From Thiomicrorhabdus cannonii (GTDB taxonomy: Bacteria; Pseudomonadota; Gammaproteobacteria; Thiomicrospirales; Thiomicrospiraceae), in contig NZ_JACBGH010000001.1 of assembly GCF_013391695.1 (NCBI RefSeq), positions 310,001 to 374,000 of the forward strand: DNA of 64,000 bases, written 5' to 3'. Shown in pieces: positions 17,301-25,330 of this stretch. The first letter of the stretch is position 1. Every line of letters begins with the position of its first letter. The position numbers and the translations under genes are program-made. Below the pieces are notes generated by a model. That model made no database searches. It saw only the letters and a program-made list of their open reading frames with translations, and was not told the origin of the DNA.

Positions 17301-17822
17301 TCAGTAAGAAAATTCTGCACGGCGGTTTTGCGACCAGGCAGACTCATTATGGGCTTCAGCCACCGGATTGTCTTCACCGAAACTGATGACTGTAATGCGG
17401 TCGGCAGCAATTCCCTCGGCCATCAACGCCGTTTTGACGGAGTTGGCACGACGCTCGCCCAACGCCAGGTTGTACTCGCGCGTACCGCGCTCGTCGCAGT
17501 GACCGCTCACCGTCACCTTGGCCGCTGCATTGGCTTGCATGTATTCGGCATGCGCTTTAATCACATCAAAAAATTCTGACTTGATTTCAGAACGGTCAAA
17601 ATCAAAACGCACTACCATTCCCGCCAGTTTGGCCTGCATTTGATCCAAATTGGTCGCGGCTGCCGCACCCTGATCAACTACAGCGGTTTCCACAACCGTC
17701 TTGTCCATGACTTCCGCATTGGCCTGCGCATCGGTTTCCGCCGTTGGCGTAGCGCTACAACCCACCAAAGAAGCCGCCATAAAAGCGGCTGCAAACAAAG
17801 CTTTCAAATTCTGCAACTTCAT
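17301..17822 (-). CDS. pal: Peptidoglycan-associated lipoprotein Pal (OmpA-like)
   Basis: Outer-membrane lipoprotein that binds peptidoglycan as part of the Tol-Pal system. Lipobox LVGCS gives an acylated Cys at residue 22. The C-terminal OmpA domain shows VRFDFDRSEIKSEF, VSGHCDERGTREYNLALGER and RANSVKTALM. I choose the ATG at 17822 because GGATGG lies 5 nt before it; an ATG three codons upstream has no site. It is separated from tolB and other tol genes, which are not in this window. A terminator follows. Confidence 0.9.
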   Translation of the reverse strand: MKLQNLKALFAAAFMAASLVGCSATPTAETDAQANAEVMDKTVVETAVVDQGAAAATNLDQMQAKLAGMVVRFDFDRSEIKSEFFDVIKAHAEYMQANAAAKVTVSGHCDERGTREYNLALGERRANSVKTALMAEGIAADRITVISFGEDNPVAEAHNESAWSQNRRAEFSY

Positions 17823-17920
17823 TATGTCCATCCATTAAATTAATTTAAAAAAAACGCAACTAAAGTATAAAAAAGTGTCATTTATGACACGCGCATCACT
17901 GACCCGCAAATTTGGGCTAA

Positions 17921-18670
17921 CTATACCACTTTTGCGCAGGAACTAGAATCACATTCCGTACAGCCGGCCAAGGTTCTTAGTGCCATTTCATCGTGAATCT
18001 GCACTTCCTTTTTCTTCCAGGTAACAACATTGTCCTGATGGAGTTTTGCCAGAATGCGCGAAACCGTTTCAGGGGTCAATCCGAGATAGATCGCCACGTC
18101 ACGGTGCAGGATGCTTAGTCTAAATTCCAGATAGTGATAACCGCGATTCTTGAAGCGCTCGGCCATACCCCACAAGAACTGGGCAATACGCTGATCTGCA
18201 TTTTTTTTCATCAGTAATTCTGAGTGCAGACGTCCATCCACGACCTCTTTACTCAGAATGTTAAACACCTGGTGACTCAAGTGCGGTATTTTTTGCGACA
18301 GGTCGCTCAACTCTTTGAAAGGCAAGGTACAGACACTGGTGACATCCAACGCCATGGCATTGAAGAGATGGATTTTGGATGCCAGCGCATCCACACCGAC
18401 CACATCGCCCGGCAGATAGAAACCGTGCACAACCTCTTCACCGCCATCAGAGAAAGAATAGACCTTGATTACGCCCGCCCGCACCGCGTAAAGCGACGTG
18501 AACTTGTCGCCGCTGGAAAACAGCATCTGCCCCTTTTGCAAAGGCGCCTTGCGCTGCACTATGTGATCCAGGCTATCCATCTCCTGCTTAGACAGCCCCG
18601 TCGGAAAACAGATTTTCTGTAATCCACAGTTTAAACAACTGGCATTAAATGCTGTCTTTACATGCGCCAT
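17921..18670 (-). CDS. fnr: FNR-type oxygen-responsive transcription regulator
   Basis: Crp/Fnr regulator, 249 residues. The N-terminal cysteines C12, C15 and C21 have the exact FNR spacing (CX2CX5C), and C114 can serve as the fourth ligand of a [4Fe-4S] cluster, so oxygen sensing is likely. The helix-turn-helix contains LGLTPETVSRILAKL; the ExxSR core matches E. coli FNR and predicts TTGAT-N4-ATCAA sites. Odd feature: a C-terminal tail with C237, C240 and C245 not present in E. coli FNR. It is divergent from the PfkB-Rieske gene across 498 nt. Confidence 0.92.
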   Translation of the reverse strand: MAHVKTAFNASCLNCGLQKICFPTGLSKQEMDSLDHIVQRKAPLQKGQMLFSSGDKFTSLYAVRAGVIKVYSFSDGGEEVVHGFYLPGDVVGVDALASKIHLFNAMALDVTSVCTLPFKELSDLSQKIPHLSHQVFNILSKEVVDGRLHSELLMKKNADQRIAQFLWGMAERFKNRGYHYLEFRLSILHRDVAIYLGLTPETVSRILAKLHQDNVVTWKKKEVQIHDEMALRTLAGCTECDSSSCAKVV

Positions 18671-18891
18671 AATCGATCACTTTTCTTCCAACGTCGTCAA
18701 TAACATTTGATTTTATAGCTTTTATTTTTTTTTGCACCCCTGTACGCAAAAAAAACAGGTCAGCTTTTTTTATCGTTGTATAAAAACAACAAATCCTACG
18801 TAAATTTAGGACTGTATAAAAATTAGGCAATTTAATATTTATCGGCTAATTTAAAGCACTTAAGTCTCTTTTATTAAGATTACTCACAAAG

Positions 18892-18914
18892 TTATCCACA
18901 GCTTTTGTGGATAA
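18892..18914. promoter_or_regulatory. Inverted pair of perfect DnaA boxes
   Basis: TTATCCACA at 18892-18900 and TGTGGATAA at 18906-18914, both perfect DnaA consensus boxes, 5 nt apart in opposite orientation, followed by AT-rich DNA. Could be a DnaA-regulated promoter, a DnaA-titrating site or an origin-like element. Confidence 0.65.
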
Positions 18915-19036
18915 TACACATTGCCATTAAAAGGTTTTAACAAACCACAAACGATGACTTATATCCATTATTAATCAATAACTTACAATAATTAATTAAA
19001 TCATCTTGAACGAATAAATCCATAAATAAAAAAGCC

Positions 19037-19086
19037 CCTTGTCAAGTTTTTTAATTTTTTTATTCACTTTTATTCACTTGACAAGG
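19037..19086. repeat. 11-bp inverted repeat around tandem TTATTCACTT
   Basis: CCTTGTCAAGT (19037-19047) and ACTTGACAAGG (19076-19086) enclose a T-rich loop with two tandem copies of TTATTCACTT. The right arm contains TTGACA, a possible -35 element for the downstream gene (weak -10 TAAGTA, 17 nt on). Could be an operator or a terminator-like structure. Confidence 0.5.
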
Positions 19087-19168
19087 CAAAACCTGTCGAA
19101 TAAGTAAAGCTATGCTAAAATGCCCGCACTTTAATCCTAACCATTTCTAATGCACCAGAAGGTAAACC

Positions 19169-20374
19169 ATGGCTAAAATTTTGGGTATCGGCAATGCCGT
19201 ACTGGATATTGTTCTTAAAGTCCCGCATGCCGTTCATGATGATGAAGAAATCCGCGCCTCACATCGCCACACACAAATCGGCGGCAATGTCAGCAACTCC
19301 CTGTACGTCTTGGCGCAACTGGGCCACCAAACCGCCATCTGCACCACCACCGGCGGTGACAGCGAAGCCAAGCAACTGATCAACGGCCTGAAAGAGCGCC
19401 AGATTGACGTCGAGCACATCCAACGTTTTATCAAAGGGCGCACCCCGACCTCTTATGTCACACTCAATGCCAGCAACGGCCACCGTGCAATCGTGCACTA
19501 CCGCGATTTACCGGAACTGAGTTTCGAGCATTTCGCCAAAATCGAAATCGAAGAGTACGACTGGCTGCATTTCGAGGGTCGCAATATCGACAACCTCAAG
19601 GGCATGCTCAATATCGCCAAGACCTTTTTGACGCACCAGCCGATCTCGTTGGAAGTGGAAAAACCGCGTGACGGCATAGAAACTCTGTTGCCGCAGGCCA
19701 ATCTGATTTTCTTTTCGCACCACTATGCCAAAGCAAAAGGCCATGACAGCGCCGAAAGCCTCTTGAAAGCCATGCAACCCCAGCTGCCCAACAGTCATCT
19801 AATCTGCACCTGGGGCGACCAGGGCGCCTGGTTCTGCACTGCTGGCCATGCGGGCATTCAGCACCAACCGGCAAAAAGCGTGTCGCCCGTGGTGGACACC
19901 TTGGGCGCCGGTGACACCTTCAATGCGGCGGTCATCCATCATCTGCTCGCCGGCGACACGCTCGATAAGGCAGTCAAAGAGGCGACCGAATTGGCGGCAT
20001 TAAAGTGCCAGCAACACGGTCTGGACAAACTGCTCGAAGCCAAGCAGACACGCAAACCGATCGCTCACCTCAATAAAGTGACCAATGCCAAAACGCTGGT
20101 GGTCGAGGCGCCCAGCATCGGCAAGTCGGTGGTATTGATCAAATATGAAGATCAGGTCAAAGCCTACATCAACAACTGTCCGCATCAGGACGTACCGTTG
20201 AACGAGGCGTATAAGATCGATGTCAATCCATTCGAGAAGACCATGAAGTGTTCGGTACACGACGCCTTCTTTCGCATCGAGGATGGCGTCTGTGTCGAAG
20301 GCCCGTGCTGGGATGAAGCGCTGGAAGCGGTCGACATCCAAATCAATGAGCAAGGCGAGATTTTCATTGTTTGA
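19169..20374 (+). CDS. PfkB-family sugar kinase fused to a Rieske [2Fe-2S] domain
   Basis: 401 residues in two domains. Residues 1 to about 290 are a ribokinase/PfkB-like kinase: IGGNVSNSLYVLAQLG near the N-terminus (substrate/lid region) and DTLGAGDTFNAAVIH, the PfkB signature 2 with catalytic Asp. Residues about 307-401 are a Rieske-like domain with CPH (C337, H339) and CSVH (C361, H364), enough to bind a [2Fe-2S] cluster, then GVCVEGPCWDEAL. The reading frame is continuous through the linker, so this is a real fusion. Substrate unknown; the kinase half resembles ketohexokinase/fructoselysine-kinase-type members. A dispersed repeat and a terminator follow. Confidence 0.88.
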   Translation: MAKILGIGNAVLDIVLKVPHAVHDDEEIRASHRHTQIGGNVSNSLYVLAQLGHQTAICTTTGGDSEAKQLINGLKERQIDVEHIQRFIKGRTPTSYVTLNASNGHRAIVHYRDLPELSFEHFAKIEIEEYDWLHFEGRNIDNLKGMLNIAKTFLTHQPISLEVEKPRDGIETLLPQANLIFFSHHYAKAKGHDSAESLLKAMQPQLPNSHLICTWGDQGAWFCTAGHAGIQHQPAKSVSPVVDTLGAGDTFNAAVIHHLLAGDTLDKAVKEATELAALKCQQHGLDKLLEAKQTRKPIAHLNKVTNAKTLVVEAPSIGKSVVLIKYEDQVKAYINNCPHQDVPLNEAYKIDVNPFEKTMKCSVHDAFFRIEDGVCVEGPCWDEALEAVDIQINEQGEIFIV

Positions 20375-20390
20375 CGCTTTTTGAAAACTC

Positions 20391-20402
20391 AACAGGCCGG
20401 GT
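20391..20402 (+). repeat. Dispersed AACAGGCCGGGT repeat, copy 6 (exact)
   Basis: Exact 12-mer with the full upstream side GAAAACTC, 16 nt after the stop of the PfkB-Rieske gene and before the terminator. Confidence 0.9.
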
Positions 20403-20427
20403 ATGGTTGAGTTTTTGAACCTTAAAA

Positions 20428-20460
20428 AGCAAAAAGCCCTGCACTGCAGGGCTTTTTGCT
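20428..20460. terminator. Bidirectional terminator
   Basis: AGCAAAAAGCCCTGC / GCAGGGCTTTTTGCT palindrome with A and T runs between the convergent PfkB-Rieske and rlmB genes. Confidence 0.85.
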
Positions 20461-20481
20461 TTGATTAATAAAACGTTTCAA

Positions 20482-21219
20482 TCAGCTTTGACGCTGGCGG
20501 AAAGCCTCGTAGAGCGCCACGCCGGTGGCAACCGACACATTCAGACTCTCCACCGTACCCACCATCGGAATTGCTGCCAGATGGTCGCACGCCTCACGCG
20601 TCAGACGACGCAGGCCCGAGCCTTCGGCGCCCATCACCAGCCCGACCGAACCGTTAAAATTCTGGGTGTAAATCGTCTGGTCGGTTTCCCCCGCCAGACC
20701 GATCATCCACATACCGGCCTGCTGCAACTCCTTCATGGTACGCACCAGATTGGAAACGACAATCAGATTGACGGATTCGGCCGCGCCACAAGCCACTTTA
20801 CGCACCGTGGCGTTAATGCCGACCGAGTTATGCTTGGGAATAATCACCGCATCCACGCCTACCGCATCGGCGGTACGCAGAATCGCGCCGAGGTTGTGCG
20901 GGTCCTGCACTTCGTCCAAAAACAGAAACAGCGGTTTGTCGAGGCGCTGCATTAGCGCCTCAAGGTCTTTTTCGTTCATTTCCGGACGCGCCGCCACCAA
21001 GGCCATTACGCCTTGATGATTACCATCCACGCTTTTGAATGCCGATTTAGCGACCAGCTGCGGTGACAGCCCTAAAGACTTGGCCTGATCGAACAACGCC
21101 TGCTGGCGTTTATTGAAAGGCCCTTTTTCAAACGAAAGCTGATACACCAAATGCGGCGATTGCTTAATAAACTTCTCAACCGCATGCAGCCCGAAAATAA
21201 CTTCCTGTTTCACACTCAC
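20482..21219 (-). CDS. rlmB: 23S rRNA (Gm2251) 2'-O-methyltransferase RlmB
   Basis: SpoU-family methyltransferase modifying G2251 in the peptidyl-transferase loop of 23S rRNA. The 245-residue protein has an N-terminal substrate domain (EVIFGLHAVEKFI) and the SpoU motifs LDEVQDPHNLGAILRTADA, VMGAEGSGLRRLT and PMVGTVESLNVSVATGVALY, which form the trefoil-knot SAM site. GTG start with AAGGT upstream. It follows rnr by 52 nt, the same order as in E. coli. Confidence 0.97.
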   Translation of the reverse strand: MSVKQEVIFGLHAVEKFIKQSPHLVYQLSFEKGPFNKRQQALFDQAKSLGLSPQLVAKSAFKSVDGNHQGVMALVAARPEMNEKDLEALMQRLDKPLFLFLDEVQDPHNLGAILRTADAVGVDAVIIPKHNSVGINATVRKVACGAAESVNLIVVSNLVRTMKELQQAGMWMIGLAGETDQTIYTQNFNGSVGLVMGAEGSGLRRLTREACDHLAAIPMVGTVESLNVSVATGVALYEAFRQRQS

Positions 21220-21271
21220 ACCTTATAGGTCAACAAAACGGGTCAAAAGCGCTGATCGGAATCAGCGCAGC

Positions 21272-23608
21272 TTAGGCTTTAGTGCCTTTGCCGCCGCGCT
21301 TTTTCTTACGGTAGTAACGTTTTTTACCGCGTTTTTTAGGCTGCTGATCGTCACCCTCGTCCTGCCCTTCTTCCTCAGAAGAAGGCAACTCTTCCGCACC
21401 AGCGGCCGCGGCAAAATCACCGATAAAGCGCAAATCGACCTTGCGCTCATCCAGATTGACCTGCGCCACCTGCACACGAATGCGATCACCCAGACGGTAC
21501 ACCTTGCCGGTGCGCTCGCCTTTCAGGCAGTGACGCGCGTTATCGTAGTGGAAATAGTCATCGCCCAGCTCGGTGATATGCACCAAACCTTCCACATACA
21601 ACGAATCCAACTCCACAAACAGACCGAAGTTGGTGGCCGCAGTAATGACCGCCTCGTACTCCTCGCCCAAACGGTGCGACAGGAATTCACACTTCAGGAA
21701 GGTCACCGCATCGCGGGTCGCCTCGTCAGCGCGGCGCTCGGTATCAGAGCAGTGCGCACCAAACTCCGCCATCTTGGCATCGTCGTAATAGAACTCGGCC
21801 GGCCCCTGCTTGGTCCACACGTGGCAGATCGCACGGTGAATCAACAAATCCGGATAACGGCGGATAGGCGACGTGAAATGCGTGTAATGCTCGTAGTTCA
21901 GGCCAAAGTGACCTTTGTTTTCCGGCTGATAAACCGCCTGATTCATGCTGCGCAACAACACCGTCTGCACCAGATGCTCGTAAGGCTTGCCTTTGACCTG
22001 CGCGGCCACGGCGGCATAATCATGCGCCGTCGGCTCATCGCCGCCGCCCAACTGCAGACTGAAATCGGCCAGGAAAGTGCGCAGATTTTTCAAACGCTCT
22101 TCCAGCGGCGATTCATGCACACGATACACCATCGGCATCTTATGCCACTTGAGATAACGCGCCGTGGCCACGTTGGCCATCAACATACACTCTTCGATCA
22201 GCTTATGCGCATCGTTGCGCACCACCGGCACAATCGATTCGATCTTGCGCGACTCATCGAAAATAATGCGGGTTTCGACCGTATCGAACTCCAAAGCGCC
22301 GCGCTCTTCACGCGCCTTCAACAGCACTTCGTACAGACCGTTCAACTCTTCCAGATGTGGCACCAGCTCGGCATAGGTTTCGCGATGCGGGCTTTGCGGA
22401 TTGGTCAGAATGTCGTTAACCTGGTTGTAGGTCAGACGCGCTTTGGAGTTCATGACCGCCTGATAGAACTGACTGCGCTCCAGAGAACCGTCGTCGTTGA
22501 TGGACATGTCCGCCACCATACACAAACGATCAACCTGCGGGTTCAATGAACAGATGCCGTTGGAAAGCTTCTCGGGCAGCATCGGAATCACGCGCTGCGG
22601 GAAATAAACCGAGTTGCCGCGTTTGTAGGCTTCCTTATCCAGTTCGCTGCCCGGCTTGACGTAGTGCGACACATCCGCAATCGCCACCACCAAGCGCCAG
22701 CCGTTTTTGCGACGCTTGGCAAATACCGCATCGTCGAAGTCTTTGGAGTCTTCGCCGTCGATGGTCACCAACTGCAACGCACGCAAATCTTTACGTCCTT
22801 CAAAATCGGCTTCGGTCACCTCATCCGGAATATATTCCACTTCGGCCAAGAGCGCATCCGACCAGGTATTCGGAATATTGAAGTCATGAATAGCAGAATC
22901 GATCTCCATACCCGGCGCCATATAGTCGCCCAGCACTTCGATGATTTTACCGATCGGACCGGAACGCATCGATGGCTGGTGAATGACCTCGACCAGCACA
23001 ATCTGCTCTTCCTTGGCATCCATCAAACCGTCTTGCGGCACGAAGACATCCTGCGTAATGCGTGTATTGTTAGGACGCACCCACGCCAAACCGTCTTCAA
23101 AATTCAGACGCCCCAGAATCGTTTGATTGGCGCGTTCGCTGACTTCAACAATCATCCCCTCACGGCGGCCGCGGCGATCTTCACCGGCAATCGAGGCGAT
23201 GACGATATCGCCGTGCAGCACCTTGTGCATCTCTTTGTCGGAAATAAACAGGTCTTTGCTGCCGTCCTCCGGCACCACAAAACCGAAACCGTCCGGATGC
23301 CCCAGAACGCGGCCTTTGATCAGATCCATCTTCGTCAAAGGACCGAAAGCGCCGCGGCGGTTGCGCATCAGCTGGCCGTCACGCACCATCGCCTTCAAGC
23401 GACGTGACAGAGCCTCAAAACGCTCTTCATCATTTTCGTCGACATCGACCAGACGGGCAATTTCAAAAAGACGCAGAGGATTGGACTCTTTTTCGAGCGC
23501 CTCGATAATGAACTCGCGGCTAGGGATAGGATTTTCGTATTTTTCGGCTTCGCGGTCTGCGAAGGGGTCGCGCTGGTCTGCAGCACTGTCTGTGTGTTGA
23601 TTAGTCAC
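21272..23608 (-). CDS. rnr: Ribonuclease R
   Basis: 3'-5' exoribonuclease that degrades structured RNA. The 778 residues include an N-terminal winged-helix-like region (LFEIARLVDVDENDEERFEA), cold-shock domains and the RNB catalytic core, with TIDGEDSKDFDDAVFA carrying the metal-binding aspartates. An S1 domain (GLFVELDSLYVEGLVHITEL) and a Lys/Arg-rich tail of about 30 residues follow. GTG start with a weak site. Co-transcribed with rlmB as in enterics. Confidence 0.97.
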   Translation of the reverse strand: MTNQHTDSAADQRDPFADREAEKYENPIPSREFIIEALEKESNPLRLFEIARLVDVDENDEERFEALSRRLKAMVRDGQLMRNRRGAFGPLTKMDLIKGRVLGHPDGFGFVVPEDGSKDLFISDKEMHKVLHGDIVIASIAGEDRRGRREGMIVEVSERANQTILGRLNFEDGLAWVRPNNTRITQDVFVPQDGLMDAKEEQIVLVEVIHQPSMRSGPIGKIIEVLGDYMAPGMEIDSAIHDFNIPNTWSDALLAEVEYIPDEVTEADFEGRKDLRALQLVTIDGEDSKDFDDAVFAKRRKNGWRLVVAIADVSHYVKPGSELDKEAYKRGNSVYFPQRVIPMLPEKLSNGICSLNPQVDRLCMVADMSINDDGSLERSQFYQAVMNSKARLTYNQVNDILTNPQSPHRETYAELVPHLEELNGLYEVLLKAREERGALEFDTVETRIIFDESRKIESIVPVVRNDAHKLIEECMLMANVATARYLKWHKMPMVYRVHESPLEERLKNLRTFLADFSLQLGGGDEPTAHDYAAVAAQVKGKPYEHLVQTVLLRSMNQAVYQPENKGHFGLNYEHYTHFTSPIRRYPDLLIHRAICHVWTKQGPAEFYYDDAKMAEFGAHCSDTERRADEATRDAVTFLKCEFLSHRLGEEYEAVITAATNFGLFVELDSLYVEGLVHITELGDDYFHYDNARHCLKGERTGKVYRLGDRIRVQVAQVNLDERKVDLRFIGDFAAAAGAEELPSSEEEGQDEGDDQQPKKRGKKRYYRKKKRGGKGTKA

Positions 23609-23627
23609 TCGATACCATCTAAGTTAA

Positions 23628-23690
23628 AGCCCCGTCAAACGGGCCGTGAAACAACTTCCACTCACGGCGCCAACGGGGCTATGGTTAATA
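23628..23690 (-). terminator. Nested inverted repeat behind the Lpd-like gene
   Basis: Outer arms AGCCCCGT (23628-23635) and ACGGGGCT (23683-23690), inner arms GCCGTGA and TCACGGC. It is placed between the flavoprotein stop (23749) and rnr start. T run is short, so it may be a weak terminator or an RNA processing site. Confidence 0.45.
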
Positions 23691-23748
23691 AAACTGCCGG
23701 CATTATACCAAAAAACAGTTTGATTTTATTGCATTACTGTTAATTCTG

Positions 23749-25155
23749 TTATTGCAATACGGTTAATTCCGGCGCACGCGGACGTTCTTCGACCGCATAG
23801 AGCTGTTTGTACAACTCCGTGATGGCCGACTGAATCGCCTCTTCGAGCACCGGATGGTAGAACGGCATGCGCATCAAATCGGCCACAGTGAGGCGCTGCT
23901 CCACCGCCCAGGCCAGCAGATGAACAAAATGCTCGGCATGCGGCATCACCATTTCCCCCCCCAGCAGACGCTTGCTGGATTTATCCGCAAACAGGCAGAT
24001 CATGCCGTGATCCTGATGCATCACAATCGCCCGGCCGTTATTGCGCTCCAAATCAAATTGCGCCACTGCCGTCTGCGTTAAGTCCAAGTGGCGATAGGAT
24101 TCGCCAAACACGCCGATATCCGGCTCGCTAAATGCAATTGCCAGCGACGTTTTGCGCGCATAGGCCTTCACCTCGGGATAATCCAGCGCATTCAGCGCCG
24201 CCATTTTGCCCTCAAAACCGGCTTCATGCAAAATCGGCCGGAAACCATTCACATCGCCGGCAATAAAAAGAGGCTTATCGCCGATTTGCAAAGTATGCAA
24301 GTCAAAATCCGGCAGGCCGGCTTCATTCAGCGCCACCCCCGCCTTCTGCAAGTCCAGCCCGTCCAGATTGGCACGCCGCCCGAGCGCCGCCAACACCACA
24401 TCGACTTCCACATCGGTTTTTGAGGTATAGACACGCACGCCTTGCGCCGTCTCTTCCAATTGCGCGGCCTCACCCAAATACAGCGGAAAATCCTGCGAAA
24501 TCAGCTCCACCGCCTTGGCACTGACTTCCGGCACCGCCAGACCGCCAATGTGATGGGCCATCTCAAAACCGTGCACTTCCACCCCCAAGCGCGCCAGCGC
24601 CTGCCCCAACTCCAATCCGATCACGCCCAGACCGATCACAGCGATGCGCTTGGGCAGGGTGGCCTGTTCAAAAATCTCGTCACTGGTCCACAACTTATTG
24701 CCAAGGGCTTTCCAGGGAGCCGGCACAATCGGGGTTGAACCGGTGGCGATAATAATGCGCTCGGCCTCGATTTCTTCGCCATCTACCTGCAAACGGTTCG
24801 GGCCGATAAAGCGTGCATAACCGCGCATCAATTGCGACTCCGGCAACTTGTCGGTGGTTGCCGCCCGCACCCCGCCGCTAAAACGGTCACGCAAACGGCG
24901 CACACGCTCCATCACTTTGGCGGAATCCACATCCACGTCACCCTGCAACCCAAACTCGGCAAAATCCTCGCGCCGCGCATAAACATTCGCCGACTGAATC
25001 AGCGCCTTGGAAGGCATACAGCCGACGCACGCGCAGGTCGTCCCCAAAGGCCCGCCATCAATCAACACAAAATCATCACTGTGTTTGCGAATCAAACTGG
25101 ACGCCGTCAATCCCGCGCTCCCCGCACCCAAAATGGCATATTTCACCTTGCGCAT
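23749..25155 (-). CDS. Dihydrolipoamide dehydrogenase-like flavoprotein disulfide reductase
   Basis: 468-residue class I pyridine nucleotide-disulfide oxidoreductase. FAD site AILGAGSAGLTASSLI; redox-active C41 and C46 in GTTCACVGCMPSK (C-x4-C) with an extra C43 between them. NAD site IAVIGLGVIGLELGQAL; second FAD motif IAGDVNGFRPIL. The C-terminal YHPVLEE keeps the catalytic His and its Glu partner. The ATG at 25155 (AGGAG 7 nt upstream) is better than the GTG one codon before. It is not next to E1/E2 dehydrogenase genes, so the substrate may not be a standard lipoyl complex. Confidence 0.85.
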   Translation of the reverse strand: MRKVKYAILGAGSAGLTASSLIRKHSDDFVLIDGGPLGTTCACVGCMPSKALIQSANVYARREDFAEFGLQGDVDVDSAKVMERVRRLRDRFSGGVRAATTDKLPESQLMRGYARFIGPNRLQVDGEEIEAERIIIATGSTPIVPAPWKALGNKLWTSDEIFEQATLPKRIAVIGLGVIGLELGQALARLGVEVHGFEMAHHIGGLAVPEVSAKAVELISQDFPLYLGEAAQLEETAQGVRVYTSKTDVEVDVVLAALGRRANLDGLDLQKAGVALNEAGLPDFDLHTLQIGDKPLFIAGDVNGFRPILHEAGFEGKMAALNALDYPEVKAYARKTSLAIAFSEPDIGVFGESYRHLDLTQTAVAQFDLERNNGRAIVMHQDHGMICLFADKSSKRLLGGEMVMPHAEHFVHLLAWAVEQRLTVADLMRMPFYHPVLEEAIQSAITELYKQLYAVEERPRAPELTVLQ

Positions 25156-25330
25156 CACGTTACTCCTCTGGTTTGCCTGCCATTATCACCGCCCCATTGT
25201 AACCCTGTAAACCACAGTTTCAAGCGCGGTCACAACGCAAAAACCCCTGCTCACAACTACGAATTCGTTTGGACAACGCCAAAGAGTTGACTAGAATAAA
25301 AAACTTCAACGACAACATGAGCGCAGCAAC

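Larger units (their letters stand above)
18671..19168. other. 498-nt AT-rich intergenic region
   Basis: Non-coding stretch between divergent fnr and the PfkB-Rieske gene. It contains an inverted pair of perfect DnaA boxes (18892-18914), then about 80 nt of very AT-rich DNA, and an 11-bp inverted repeat (19037-19086). I see no credible gene; a 61-codon minus-strand reading frame here is low-complexity. Confidence 0.7.

Noticed and set aside
18645-18830. 61-codon frame upstream of fnr
   Set aside because: Lys/Phe-rich AT-driven frame overlapping the fnr start.
18671-19168. Chromosomal oriC
   Set aside because: Only two DnaA boxes and none of the usual origin neighbours (dnaA, dnaN, mnmG); kept only as an origin-like or DnaA-titrating site.
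24650-24675. GGCCTGTTCAAAAAT in the Lpd-like gene as a further repeat copy
   Set aside because: Keeps only GGCCTGTT plus an A run; four mismatches in the 12-mer core.
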